The notes below the pieces were generated by a model. It was not told where the DNA came from, did no database searches, and worked only from the letters and a program-made list of their open reading frames with translations. Below, one piece after another: positions 1 to 11,391 of a stretch of DNA of 20,792 nt (its first letter is position 1; each line of letters starts with the position of its first letter). The DNA is from Gnetum montanum (Eukaryota; Streptophyta; Gnetopsida; Gnetales; Gnetaceae). The stretch spans positions 2,518 through 23,309 of the forward strand of contig MNCI01006610.1 of NCBI GenBank assembly GCA_015680685.1. Reading direction: 5' to 3'. The translations under genes were made by a program, and so were the position numbers.

Positions 1-243
1 TTATCGTGCTTGTTTACGGTTTACATTTAACGTGCATTGTTTACGTATAACCCAACGTGTTGTAGCGGCAAACGTTGGGGAAGTCCTTGTTTGATCCGCG
101 TGCGGACCATTCAAGGCACTCTGCCTTCGTCCGTTCCAGCTTACCCTCAAGCGGAGGCAGGGTCGACTGTGCTTGTCCGTAGATCTTTCGGTGCTCGTAA
201 CGTTCTAGCCTTACACCGACGATTTCGGTCGGTACAGTAAGCA
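1..243. other. GC-richer block of unknown origin
   Basis: This block is visibly richer in G+C and in CpG (many cg dinucleotides) than the AT-rich sequence that begins just after position 250. Open frames of 67 codons exist on both strands, but neither translation resembles a protein I know, and overlapping open frames on opposite strands are expected in GC-rich DNA. It may be the end of an LTR or another repeat cut by the window edge. No terminal TG/CA structure or primer-binding site could be identified. Confidence 0.4.
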
Positions 244-1218
244 AGATATCTAAGCAAGGAGGTAAAATGATCCATCTTTGTTATGTTTGATAATGGTTAG
301 CAAGGGCTAATTGTCTCAAACTTCTCTCTTCTTGCTTGGCTAACCACCTTTACAATGCTTGTATGAAAATATCAAGACTGTTGTTGTAAGCTTAGACTTA
401 TTTTTTGGATCTTTCCGCCCGTCCTTTGCACTCTCATACCTAAATGACTTGGCTGAAAGTTGTTTCTGTAACGATTCAAAAACACCCATAACGATTTGGG
501 GCATTTTTAGCAAAGGATTGCCAATAGGGGCTATGGATCCCTGATGTGAGGATTGGTACCACAGCAAAAAGCGAGAGTATCCTTAGGTCCATCAATAATT
601 GTGAATTGTTGAATTCTTGGATTTTGGTTGGAATTCAGTTGATAAACCCTCTCCTTTGAATGCATAAATCTTGGATCTAAATCTTGAATTGTGCCTTTTT
701 TTCCCTATACTTTCTCAAGTCTAATTTTAATATATTTCTATAAGTTGATGGAGTGGGGGAAAACCTATGATGTTAATTTATGGTTGTGATTTATCTATTC
801 TCTGCTATTGAACATATGAATTTCCTGATTAAATGATTACTGTTAAAATGGTTACAAGAGTTAAATTCAGATCTTGTTTTTGTTTGTAGCTGAAAATTAT
901 AAAATATTATTATGTGATTGAACAAGTATGATATTATTAATTTATCTGCTTTTATGGTCATTTCTTTGGTTTTCAAGTGCACAAATGATCCCGATTAAAT
1001 ATTATTTTTTAGGTTAAATAATAAAAAGTTTTTATCTTTTAATCTAATGCATCTTTCACAGATATTTTACTATGCCTATTTTTTAAAAAAATTATCTCTT
1101 AATTCTTAAATTAACCTATTCTTGAGCTAGATCTAAGCATTGTTGATTTCATTTTAATTTTATACATTAATGCTAGTTGGATTAGTTAGATTGTTGTAAA
1201 AAGAAAACCACCCAGGCA
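244..1218. other. AT-rich sequence without a recognisable gene
   Basis: The open frames here are short (at most about 75 codons). Those at 340-567 and 359-544 overlap on opposite strands, and none resembles a known protein. No tRNA, terminal repeat or domain was recognised. Confidence 0.6.
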
Positions 1219-1236
1219 TTTTTTTTTTTTTTTTTT
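1219..1236. repeat. T18 homopolymer
   Basis: A run of 18 T sits directly before a GC-richer block. On the minus strand it reads as A18, so it could be a retroposon tail, but no target-site duplication was seen. Confidence 0.85.
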
Positions 1237-1259
1237 CTTTCAACTAGCTTTCTTTTCAA

Positions 1260-1712
1260 GGGGCTTTGGGTGCTAGCTCTTGCTCCCTGTCAGTGAGTGT
1301 TACACTCAGAAACCCCCACCAATCTCAGCCACAAATGGCAGAAGGTCCACAAATCAACGCTCGAGCATGGCCTCATTTCGCAATAGTGAAATGCTCGATA
1401 GATTAGCAACCACCACGATTCAGTTCTTGCACACAGATGCAACAGCACGGCAGCGATGGACCAGGGCACAGCAGCAGCAAAAAAAGCAATTTCTGCAACT
1501 CGTCTTTCAATCCCAACGGTCAGAAAAACCCAAAAGAACCGCAAACGAACACTAGATCTTGAGCCCAAAACAAGTCTGTTGCCACCGCTTCCAAAAATCG
1601 TACTGCCCTGCCACGATACCATAATTACGCGCCAAAAGAAAAATCCGCAACAGATACGCGATGTATTTGCAGCAACCCCCAAAATGTCCCAAACTATATC
1701 ATTATTCTAGAT
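1260..1712. other. GC-richer block with small unassigned open frames
   Basis: About 450 bp are clearly less AT-rich than either side. On the plus strand an ATG at 1367 opens a 62-codon frame ending at 1555, starting MASFRNSEML and containing a short Gln/Lys run. A 130-codon frame without a convincing start lies on the minus strand (1290-1682). Neither matches a family I recognise. The block could be a captured gene fragment, an exon or promoter-proximal piece of a gene, or part of a repeat. Composition is the only real evidence, so no function is assigned. Confidence 0.3.
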
Positions 1713-2390
1713 TACCCGTCCTCGAAATTTTAGACCTAGAGTAGCAGCTTTCTTTCTTTCGAAGGTGGCATGTTACAGGGCGCCCATGCGTAACAATTTC
1801 ACCATAAGTAGGCCCAAAACGTATAGAAGTTATATATAGGAATATGACTACACCCAAGAGATATAGCGATTATAAAAAATATATAATTCGGATAGTGTGC
1901 TAGCTACATGAACGATCTCTCATTAGCTTCTTATGCCATGATGTCTCTCCAAGGTTGCTACTAAAGAATCGTATAAGGATTGTCTGGAAGCCTATGCCAC
2001 CAAAGCATCAGAAAAAACTATAGTTGGATGGTTCATGACACTATACTTCATCCTTGGATTTTTTAAAACAACGCAATGAATATTGTTTAGCACTTGGTTC
2101 CTTCTGCATACATCACAATTATTTGAATTATTATATTTTGTGCACATCAATTTAACGTCTTATTAGCTGTGTTAACACGTTGGCTTTATACCTTTCTGGT
2201 ATAGACTCCAAACATAACTCTCTCTTTTTTAATCATTTCAAAAATTGGTCTATCTATAAACCCAAAGCAGGCAGGGACGTATGTACCATTGAAGCTTCTT
2301 CCATTAACATTTCCAAACGCTTACTGATATATAATAAATGTTGATAACAAACAATGGGTTGTTTCAAGGTGTTGCTGAAATCAGGGAACC
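1713..2390. other. AT-rich sequence without a recognisable gene
   Basis: No open frame of note is present. A short readable stretch at about 1978-2080 (including SEKTIVGWFMTLYFILGFF) looks hydrophobic, but it is only about 34 codons long, ends in a stop and could not be tied to any family. Confidence 0.5.
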
Positions 2391-2684
2391 ATGCCTACAC
2401 GATACAGTAACCTAAGCGATTTTATCATTTCAAAATTAAAGTCGTGTGGAAAAAGGAAATTAACCTCAGACAAGGCCATAAAGGAGAGATCAATAAGGTT
2501 CTGCACGGAGAGGCTGGAGGACACTTCAATCATCCTATTGCAGAGGCACACAAAATTACTAGAAAGATCAATCGATGTTCATGCAATAAAGTACATGAAA
2601 CAATTGTGGGGGTTGTCGGTCCTTCTGCCCAGTAAATCATATCAGCTGTATTCCAATAAGAGAATCTCAACCGAGGATAATTGA
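2391..2684 (+). CDS. Hypothetical 97-codon open frame, doubtful
   Basis: A genuine ATG at 2391 opens a 97-codon frame rich in Lys, Arg, Ser and Leu, starting MPTRYSNLSDFIISKLKSCG. A second open frame (2444-2635) overlaps it in another register on the same strand, so the open length may come from composition. No domain, signal peptide or membrane segment is apparent, and no protein family is recognised. There is no clear splice context or promoter. It might be a fragment of a decayed repeat protein. It is listed because it is the longest ATG-initiated plus-strand frame in the first 7 kb. Confidence 0.15.
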   Translation: MPTRYSNLSDFIISKLKSCGKRKLTSDKAIKERSIRFCTERLEDTSIILLQRHTKLLERSIDVHAIKYMKQLWGLSVLLPSKSYQLYSNKRISTEDN

Positions 2685-4304
2685 TGCAACAGTTTACGCC
2701 ATTCAGGTGACAGTGTTAAGGGAACTGCAAAGGCTCAAAAAGAAGCCAAGTACGTCCTAGTTAGAGATTGGTAGCAGCTTAACAAAACTCAAAATAACCA
2801 TCTCTGGTCATGTGGCACCAGCTGAGTGATAACATAAACAACATGCACAAAATAGAGGTCATGGGAACAGCATGTTTGTAACAGCCTATGTGTTTATTTT
2901 ATTGTTTTTATTTAAGTGTCACAGAGTGCAATAAGTAAGAATATGCCGGAACAATGCCCCCAACCTGAGTTAGTATTCATTTTGTTATGCTTGGAACCTT
3001 TTCATAGGCTGGCTCATATGTTCATGCTTTATACGACGATGATGAGATATACGTGTATTACATGAGATATATATCTGGGCTTTGGGCATACTTTCACAAA
3101 TATTATATGCTTTGGCCATTGGTTAGATGTGATGGCGTTTAATGTTTTGTACTTTCTCTTTTGTTAGGTTGGTAGTGTTGGGGTTCGCATGCATTATTTA
3201 ATTCATAGGATTAACAAGGTTATAAGTTGTTATTTGTATTTAGTAAGACTGTGGAGAGTTACGCAGGTGATAGTTTATGTTTTAATTTATTTATTTATTA
3301 GAAATAGCTAGTTGTTTGTTAAGATTTATTTATATTTTAGTTTATGGAAAAGTATGTTACGAAAGAGCTGGGTAAGAAATGAAGTTGTTATTAAGCCTTG
3401 TTTCTTTTAGAGTTTTCTTTAGGAAACATATAGTTAGAGCTACGTTAGTGTTGGCTTAATTTTAGGAGGTTTTTCTACATAAACCTCACTGTCCATCTTG
3501 TCCATCTTGGAAGAGTAGAACTAACATCTATTTGCTTCGACACAGAGGCTCTATTAGATTGGAGACTTATGATGGTGAGATCATTGGTTCATGTGCAAAC
3601 GTGTTGGGCTTGGTCAGGTTGCGGCATGTGTTTTCATTGGGTTTTTGTGTTGTGACTGTGCAGGTGAGAGCTCGTCTGAGTACGATGCTTCAACAGGTTT
3701 CTATATTTCTTTTGCTTGGAAATGTAATCCGGTGATTTTCTGCATTTTATGCTTTTGTGGCCTCACTTGGGTGTGTGGGCCATTGTAGATTTTTATCTAT
3801 TCTCTTGCTGGATATGGAAAATTTATGGGCTATAAATTTATGTATTCTTGAAGTTATTACTGCATCTCAATATTTCATTTCGGTTAATATTTTGCTGCAG
3901 TTTTGTGATCATTAGTGGTCTCAGTTTAGTCGTCCTTGGTTTCAGGCATTTCCTAATCAGTCCATTGGTGCATAGATGTGCATCATATTCCTATCAAGGT
4001 AATGTCTCAATTACCAAGTCAATTTGGGAGCAAATGACGCACAGGCTTTGACCACGAGTTTACTACAAATCATCATCATAATTTTGGCCTTCACCATGGG
4101 TCATGCTTAGTTGACAACAATTCGTGGTTTGTGATTAGTGTTAGTGGCCAAGATCAAAATACGAGTTTTAATTTCGCATTTTTCCAAATTGTCTAAGCAA
4201 ACCTCACGTCATGGTCAACCACCATGCGTCATGTTCAAGTCATGGTGCACAACCTAAGTCAGTTTTGTAAATGGCAGCTGATTTTCATTACCGTTTAAGA
4301 ATTT
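2685..4304. other. Noncoding-looking, T/G-rich sequence
   Basis: Several frames of 65-67 codons occur at 3532-4051 but overlap in different registers and match nothing I recognise. A possible miniature exon, with acceptor-like 'ctgtgcag' just before 3664 and donor-like 'cag/gt' near 3696, was noted but cannot be joined to any gene. The sequence around 3465-3545 could be LTR-like, but no matching second copy occurs in the window. Confidence 0.4.
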
Positions 4305-4424
4305 CGAATTAGCCATAGGTTGTGTGGTGTGGTTGTGGTTAGGTGACCATGAGGTATGGTGAGGTCGAATTAGCCATAGGTTGTCGTGTGGTTGTGGTTA
4401 AGTGACCATGAGGTATGGTGAGGC
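4305..4424. repeat. 61-bp tandem duplication, two copies
   Basis: The segment starting 'cgaattagccatagg' at 4305 is repeated from 4366. Both copies run through 'gtggttgtggtta/t' and 'gtgaccatgaggtatggtgagg'-like sequence with only a few changes and a small length difference near the start. This is a recent local duplication with no coding capacity. Confidence 0.9.
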
Positions 4425-4588
4425 TGTGGTCAGTCATGTTGTTTTCTTGATTTTCTTGGTGCCTGTTACAGCCGAAATGTGTTGCTGGGTTGTATACCGT
4501 ACCTTTTATGAGTTCTAGGTTGTGTCACGTTTGTATATTGCTGAGTTCAACTAAACTTTCTTGAGGACATGTGAGTTGCCCCATATGG

Positions 4589-4626
4589 GCATAGTTGTAA
4601 CATTTCGGCATAGTTGTAACATTTCG
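4589..4626. repeat. 19-bp tandem duplication, two copies
   Basis: The 19-mer 'gcatagttgtaacatttcg' occurs at 4589-4607 and again immediately at 4608-4626 without mismatches. It is a short slippage-type duplication. Confidence 0.95.
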
Positions 4627-6006
4627 CTTGCCGATATGATATCTTGTTATTTGGATGTTGTATTCTGTTTGGGCTTCCGGTTGCTTGTGATCTAATTGCA
4701 TTGTCGTGCTGAGTTTTGGAAGCTAGCATAGTGTGGTCAGTTGGTAATGGACACCCTGAAGCGCTATTGACTCACCTCCATTGCCATGCATCAATGAGGC
4801 TCCTGCCATAAGCCCTATCCTACAAAAGAGAAAAAATCTTGTGACCTATATTGGTTTCTATTCTCCTCCATAATGTCATAGGGTTGTTCAACACCCCTAG
4901 CGTCAGATGTGTTCTAGACAGTAGGATGTATGACACCATTGGGGCTAGTTGAGACTAATAACGTAAGTCCCAAGGGTGTGTTCTGAAACAAATATACATA
5001 TCAACATATACCATATCTTAAACTGAGTGTGATGCATGCTAGTCTCTATTGGTTGTGCTCAGCTCGTTAGTGGTGGTGAGGGAGGTTTTATGAATCTTTG
5101 ATCATTTGTGTGTTCCATATAATTCATTTGTTGTATGATCGGACGTGCCATGTGCCATGGTATGATATGCTTGTGAACTGCATGCTGACATATCCTTGTA
5201 GGTGGAAGTGCCCTTACTCTAGCCCTTATCCATGGTCCTTATTCTTAGTTGTTCTTAGCTGATTGAAGACGGTGCCAAGAGATCTCACTCATTTTAGACC
5301 GACTCACTTTTATTTTTAGGTCATGAGGTGCATGCAGAAGGAGCAGGCCATGGGATTAGCAACTATGCTATGTTGCTTATACTTTTTGTGATGTTTTCAT
5401 AGGATATAGTATTGACATTTTCCTGTTCTTCATAGGTGTTGGATATTTATGCTTGATGAATTTATATAACTATTATTATTTGGGTTTTCACATTAATAGT
5501 AGATGAGCTCATACTATATATTATGTCTATATATTATATTATGTCTTACTTCCATGGACTGTCGATACAACCCATGCTTTTATATACATAGATTATTGTA
5601 CTTGTCAGGTTAAATTCTTTATATGCTCATGTCTATGTATATTGATGTTTGATTCATACATTTCTATATTCATGTGGTCATGGTTTTAGATCATAGTAGC
5701 GCATAGCTATTTTTTAGGCTTTAGCCTCGTACATATGTTTTCATCCTGTTCCTTCTAATGCTTCATTAGTGATTGTCATTCGGTCATAATATGTATCCAT
5801 ATCCTATGCAATGAAGAGTTGTTTGACCTATATAATGCCTTCCTCGCCTAAGGTGCATAGAAGGGTGTTACAATGTTTTTTACAATCTTATGAAAATAAG
5901 AGCCACATTTTTTGAGCATTGCTAAATAGTAAATACTTGCTCCCTAAATAGTAAATAGTATCTCATGTCTCACTTCTTCGATTCTTTTTAACTCCATTTA
6001 ACAATA
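4627..6006. other. AT-rich sequence without a recognisable gene
   Basis: No open frame above about 60 codons and no recognisable domain was seen. Around 5490-5560 there is a run of TATAT/ATTATGTCT-like simple sequence. Nothing else could be assigned. Confidence 0.6.
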
Positions 6007-6070
6007 AGGTGTCAGCCTAGTTGTAAAGACTCTTGATTTGAAAGCTCAAGCCATGTGTTTGATTTTGGTG
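6007..6070 (+). mobile_element. tRNA-derived SINE-like segment (diverged)
   Basis: The segment 'aaggtgtcagcctagttgtaaagactcttgatttg' followed by 'gtttgatttt' resembles the tRNA-like head of plant SINEs. A box-A-like CAGCCTAGTTG (6013-6023) is followed about 32 nt later by a box-B-like TGTTTGATTTT (6056-6066). The same arrangement, with related wording between the boxes ('tgtaaagactcttg' versus 'ggtaaagagtcttgg'), occurs at 13541-13601. Box B is poorly conserved and no poly-A tail or target-site duplication was found, so this is an old relic. It does not fold as a functional tRNA gene as far as I can see. Confidence 0.5.
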
Positions 6071-7425
6071 AGCAATGTTGAGATTATATATTTGGGGTGT
6101 ACCTATATTATAATTATTTCAGGTTCCAACACCCCAATTCTGCCTACGTCCATTTCACCTCACTAATATGTTGCAATTATGAATTTAATAGTTGTGTAGC
6201 ATAGTGTAAGATTCTAACTACAACAGTTGCATGTGTGTTTTAGAACAAAGATATAATTCACATTCAATTCCTTAAGTGCCTACAAATACTTATAAAAGTG
6301 GTTATACAAGGGCAAGAGCCTACTTTAGGGAGAACCCACTTGTATAATTATAGGGGCCATGTCCAAGAACCAATTCCACACTTTCCAAATCTTCATGAAT
6401 ACCTATTTCACTTCATTAATTATCATAACACCAACTTCTCTTCAAATTTTGTTAAGTACCAATAAATCCTCATTGTTTGACCTTAGCTTTTATATTCATT
6501 ATCTAGTTTGAGCTTAAACTAACTTATTTTGATCATCTTCAATCATCCCAACTAAAAGCAAGAATCATCCTTTAGCTTGACATCCTTCAAGAAACCTTAT
6601 GATCCACAAAATGCAAAGAAATGACAAAATTTCAAAACAAATACAAGTAAAAATATTGATTACTTGGCTAATGATATTTTAGCTACAATATTGCAACTAC
6701 GATGTCACATCTACAAGATCGCGTATGAAAACTACTATACATACCTACAAACCCTTAACCATTTGTTACATTTCTTCCAAAATGCAAGGGGCGTTCATAC
6801 CATTTTCACAAGCCCGAGCCCTCCAAATACCTAAACCAAATGTCCATCATTCCAAAACCCTTGAGTTCTTGGAGTTGAGCTGTTAGTCATGGGGGAGACG
6901 TAGCTCACTTGTAAATGATGAAAATTGATCTAGTTATTTGACAATTTAGCCATTTTAAGATTTTTATTGTTATGTCGGGATGGCAAGATTATTTCATAAT
7001 TGTTATTGTGTAGAAACATTAATGCTCCAATCTACCAAGATGTCATGATTTTGATTACAAACAAAATCCACCTGTTGAAATGGATGATTGAGGACTTCAA
7101 AATTAATTTGATTAATCAATGATTTTGACTAGAGGAATGATTTTACAATTCAAGATATTTTCCAATTTCTTGATTTAGAACTTTGGCACTAATAATTTTT
7201 CTATCACAGTAATAATTCAATTTGAAGCTTCTTGACAATTATAAATTGGAACTTTTCAATAATTTTACCATATCTCCCAATTTTTTCTGGCAATCACTTT
7301 TGCACTTATAACAATTATTTTCATTTAATTAATGATTGAACCAAAAAGACCAAAAAGGGTTTAAACTCATTCCAGGATTTTTGGAAAAATTTTAGAAAAT
7401 AAAATTAATTCTACAATCATTGCAA
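6071..7425. other. AT-rich sequence without a recognisable gene
   Basis: There are no open frames of note on either strand and no terminal repeats were recognised. This stretch may contain the 5' leader or LTR of the decayed element whose reading frame begins near 7426, but no matching second LTR could be seen downstream. Confidence 0.5.
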
Positions 7426-10144
7426 ATGGTGCCAAAGTGAATCCCCGAAGCAATAGACCATCACAACCACACAAGAATAGACGAAGGGGTGAGTGTGGTA
7501 GAGGACATGGAAGAGGAAGATATTAACCATAGGGAATACAAAGTGCAATCAAGGTCTATCCATCAACCTACACCCCAAACCTAGCAATCTACACAAGCAG
7601 AAGCATCTGTACCCCCTACTCCAAATGCAAGAAAACTATTCTCACTCTCAAAGTACAGTGTTAGAGCTGGTAGCAACAAATCTATTATTGCCAACATGAT
7701 GGTTCAATTAAATGGTGGGCCGTTCTTAGAATTTGCACTGCATGAGGTGTGGGAACAGTTGCAAGCTTCTCCATTTTGGCTTACAATATCCACAAATGGT
7801 GAATGGTTTCTTAGGGAGATGTACCAATTTTGGAACAACAAACAAGTAGATTCCTGCAGCCATTGTTGCAGCGTTAGGATTATCTAACCTTGGAACTGAA
7901 ACAATTACTATTTCCACCCATTCAGATCCTGCAACGTGAAAGTTATGGTTAGAAAGAGCCTCTGAGGATGTTAATAAAGAATATGGTTCCTTAGCATTTC
8001 AAGAAAAGATTTATTTTAAAATAGGACCTTATCATTTGTATTCCACATTGCACCTAAATAGAATATCCACCTTTGCAACTCAAGGAAGTGTCATTCTAAA
8101 TGGTAAATATCTTGCAAATTTGGCTCATCTCATTTTCCCGGAGATCCAAGCAATGGTTTCAAGAAAATTAGTTTGCCAAAACAACACTGTCATTTCCCTA
8201 CTTGATTAGGACGTTGTGCAAAAGAGCTGACATCACAGAGTATACCAATGATACAATCAGAAGAGTTTTAAATACATCTTATGCTGAAATGATTAAGCCT
8301 ATGCCTCCAAGAAAAGATCAAGTACAAGCTTTGCAAAGCACACCAACAGCAACAGGAACTAGTGGTACAGGTCCTAGCACCCACATTCCTGCAATAGAAC
8401 CAAGAGTCTACAGACCAGCTATTAGTCATTTGAAAGAATTATCAAAAGTTGTTAGTTGGGGCGCAAGAGACTTGGCCAAGATATTCAAAGTCACAAAAGA
8501 TAAACCAAAAGTCTCATCAGATCCTATGACTGGGTAAATCTTAGTCAATGTTACACAAGATGATTAGGCTACTCAAGTCTCTGGAAATGCCATTGCATTC
8601 CAAGTAATGCTGGAATCAGAAGAAGGAGCCACAATTTTAGTCATGCAACATGCAGGAGAACAAGAAGCTATAACGCTTATCACCAATCATATTAGTGAAG
8701 CTATAAATGTGCCCACAATACTACTTACAAGTTTTATTGGGTTACAAGATGTTCAAGTAACAACTGGAAAAACATAAGTGAAAACCAGCTTGCAGATGCT
8801 TTGGAAAGACTAGTACAAACATGACAAAGCATTCAAGATGTCTTTGACATTCATATGGATATCATAGCCACCCAGTCTAAATTAATTTGTTTCTACAAAT
8901 GAAAAGCTGGTAACTAATGAATCAAGATTACAAAATGCAGAGTTGGAAATCCAAAGAATGGAAAATGAAATAGCCCAACTCTAGGATCTACAAGGCATGT
9001 TGCTCCAGAACTGCTTGGGCAACTTAGGATTGATGAAGTTAGCCATTTGATGCCTAAACAACAACAACAAGAGATGGAACGTGAACAAGCAACATGGAAT
9101 GCATCAACAACAGACACAAAAACACATGCATATACAAAGACCATCACCATGTTAGAAGAAGAGAACAGAAATCTCGTTGCAAAAATTTGAAGATTGGTCA
9201 AAGTTGAAAAAAAAAAGATCAGTTAGAGGAAAGCCTCAATCATCTTTGTGAGCAATTCATGTGAGTAAGCCTAGATATTAATGAATTGGCCAGAGAAAAC
9301 AGGAACCTTTCCATGGAAAAGATGCACACAATCTGATAAAAATCTGCAATTAAGATCAACGCATAGCAAAATGAGGCCAAAACGCATGAGAAATTCAAGA
9401 AGCACTTTACAAGCCAAGTGGGCATGCAAAAGCATGTTAATGAGAAAAATATCAAGTTAGCAAAGGCTAAGGTGAATGCAAAACTTCAACAGATGCCCAA
9501 CTAGCAATCCATCCTTGATGGCATAATTGCAATAAACCAAGCAAAACTTAAAATGAAGGAATTACAATTAAGAACATGACTCAGTATCTAGAGTTAGCTA
9601 ATTTAAAATATTCAAACTTAGCCATGTTAATAGCAAAGAGAACAAAAAATGAGATAAAGAAGTAGTTTGCCACCATGTATTCACTATACAAGAGTCAACA
9701 TAAACTCCACAACGAGGCACAACAGAAACTGCACATTATAAATACATAGTGACAAATTCTGAAGACAAAGTACACTGATCAGAGAGATGTAGCTAAGAAC
9801 TTGGCAAAGTGCATAGCGAATTGCCAAAATTTGCAAATACAAGTCAAAGTGTTTGATATCAAACAGAGTAGATTTGTAGCTTGGGTCATTAAAGCCAACA
9901 AGTTGTTTCCACAGTTGTCATATCCATGGGAAGTACCAATGATAACGAACCTTGCCAATTTGGCTTGTACTGTGAATGACCCAATGACAAATGAAGAGAA
10001 GCTGAGAGCACTATTAAGTTACTTCCATATGAAGAAGATAAAAACTACAGTGTAGTAGCCATAGCAACAATCGATGCAGGAAGAGTCACCACCACCAAGG
10101 ACAATATGAAGACTTGCATCAACCATTTTTTGAAGATCATGTAA
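7426..10144 (+). pseudogene. Decayed ~900-codon retroelement-type ORF: PF20167-like domain plus coiled coil
   Basis: One long ancestral frame is broken by many stops and frameshifts. Readable pieces in order are: a likely ATG at 7426; an Arg/Gly-rich tract (GRGHGRGRY, about 7494-7523); a stretch to 7885 including MVQLNGGPFLEFALHEVWEQ; an open run 7940-8206; an open run 8172-8537 including LSFPYLIRTLCKRADI; a Gln/Glu/Lys-rich coiled-coil-like middle (about 8600-9750, for example LQNAELEIQRMENEIAQL); an open run 9753-10055; and after a frameshift a C-terminus to the stop at 10142-10144. The FPYLIRTLCKRA motif resembles the FPxLIxxLCxxAG motif of the domain named 'putative plant transposon protein' (PF20167-like). 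That assignment rests on motif memory. The function is unknown, and gag-like or accessory ORF of an LTR element is inference. It is certainly non-functional as it stands. Confidence 0.6.
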
Positions 10145-11391
10145 TTTTGTATCATTTTTTGATGAATATCCAATTGTTTTGTCATTTTCTCATTTTGTAA
10201 ACTACTCAGACAAATGATGTGATACAACACTTAAGTCATGTCAAACAGTTTGTTTGTTGTTTCAAAGTCGGTAAGTTAAGTCACCCTCACAATTTTGTAA
10301 CAAACTCAATCCCACTTTTTCTTAACTCGAAGACAAATTTTTTGTCAATCATGCAAATATGATGAACAGTTAATAAACTGAGTGGGACATCACACCTACA
10401 ATATCATAGTTGCAATTTTGTATCTTTTTATACGATATTATAGATGTGATGTATTTGGGGCTGGTCATATTTATAGAGGCTATCCAACTACCACATTCGA
10501 AGAACATTTTTTAGTCCATAGCAACAAAACTCTTGCAATTTTGTTTTGTGAATGTAAAGCTAGTCCATGAGTGATGGCGTTATAATCTAAAACAGTTGTA
10601 TGGAATCTTTATTTAAATGGAATGTACTTGGACATGTTCCACAACCAAAAATAAAGATTGGGATTGTTTCTTATCATTGTGGCACCTTTGCTTAGCCTAG
10701 ACTTTACTTTTGCATGCAACTTACATTCCTATGTCATTTACTTTTCCATCACACTCAGCATAATGTTTATTTTTCATTGCATAATAGAACTCAAGAGAAT
10801 AAGTACGACCAATCTTGAGCATAACATATAATTGTCTAGTAACCCAGTAGTGATATTGCTTGATATGCCTAGCAGTCCTGGTGGTAGTTATACCAACCTA
10901 GAACATGTACAAAAGGTTGGGAACATATACTTAATGTCATTAGGCTAGTATAGGATTTACTTTCTATTATTTTCTAGAATTAATATTCAAGTTCTATACT
11001 CAATCATTATGTTTTACTTGAACTTTCTTTGTGCTATTCAATATCATACAACATGCCGCACTTGGAGTTAAACCATATGCTTTAATCATAACTAACTCAA
11101 TAAAGGGATGGTATTTCCAAGGGATGTAATGGTTAAAAACTTGGGATATCTCATTGGAGGAGATACAAAGTAATCCAAAGCACATTAGTAAGTTGGCTCG
11201 GTTGCAAATTCTAACAAAGTTATAGTCAAATATATAAGGAAAAAGAATTATTTGGAATGTGTAAAAGTAACTAGTTGAACTTAGAAAGTCACTATCTATT
11301 AGCTATATTCTTGATGAGATGGCACACTTTCATTAGCAAGCCTTGTTTGGGTTCACATCATCTTAGGATAAAAAATGAAAGATAGATATAA
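10145..11391. other. AT-rich sequence after the decayed ORF; small hairpin
   Basis: No intact gene is present. A perfect 6-bp hairpin, GACAAA-TTT-TTTGTC, lies at 10332-10346. The surrounding 'taactcgaagacaaatttttt' is reminiscent of the short conserved sequence often found just after pol in plant Ty3/gypsy elements, but this is only a resemblance. The right half (about 11040-11390) probably includes more of the LINE relic that becomes readable from 11392. Confidence 0.4.

Noticed and set aside
1290-1682. 130-codon minus-strand open frame
   Set aside because: It lacks a clear ATG-led start and a recognisable family, is rich in Trp, Cys, Arg and Phe in a way typical of antisense translation, and overlaps plus-strand frames of similar standing.
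3664-3696. Possible mini-exon between acceptor-like and donor-like sites
   Set aside because: Such short matches arise by chance in T-rich DNA, and there is no protein similarity or partner exon.
4305-4626. CRISPR-like repeat array
   Set aside because: The units are directly adjacent without spacers and occur only twice each, and the sequence is plainly eukaryotic.
10330-10390. LTR boundary or polypurine tract after the decayed ORF
   Set aside because: The wording is suggestive ('cgaagacaaa', 'gagtggga'), but there is no following TG-started sequence with a second copy in the window.
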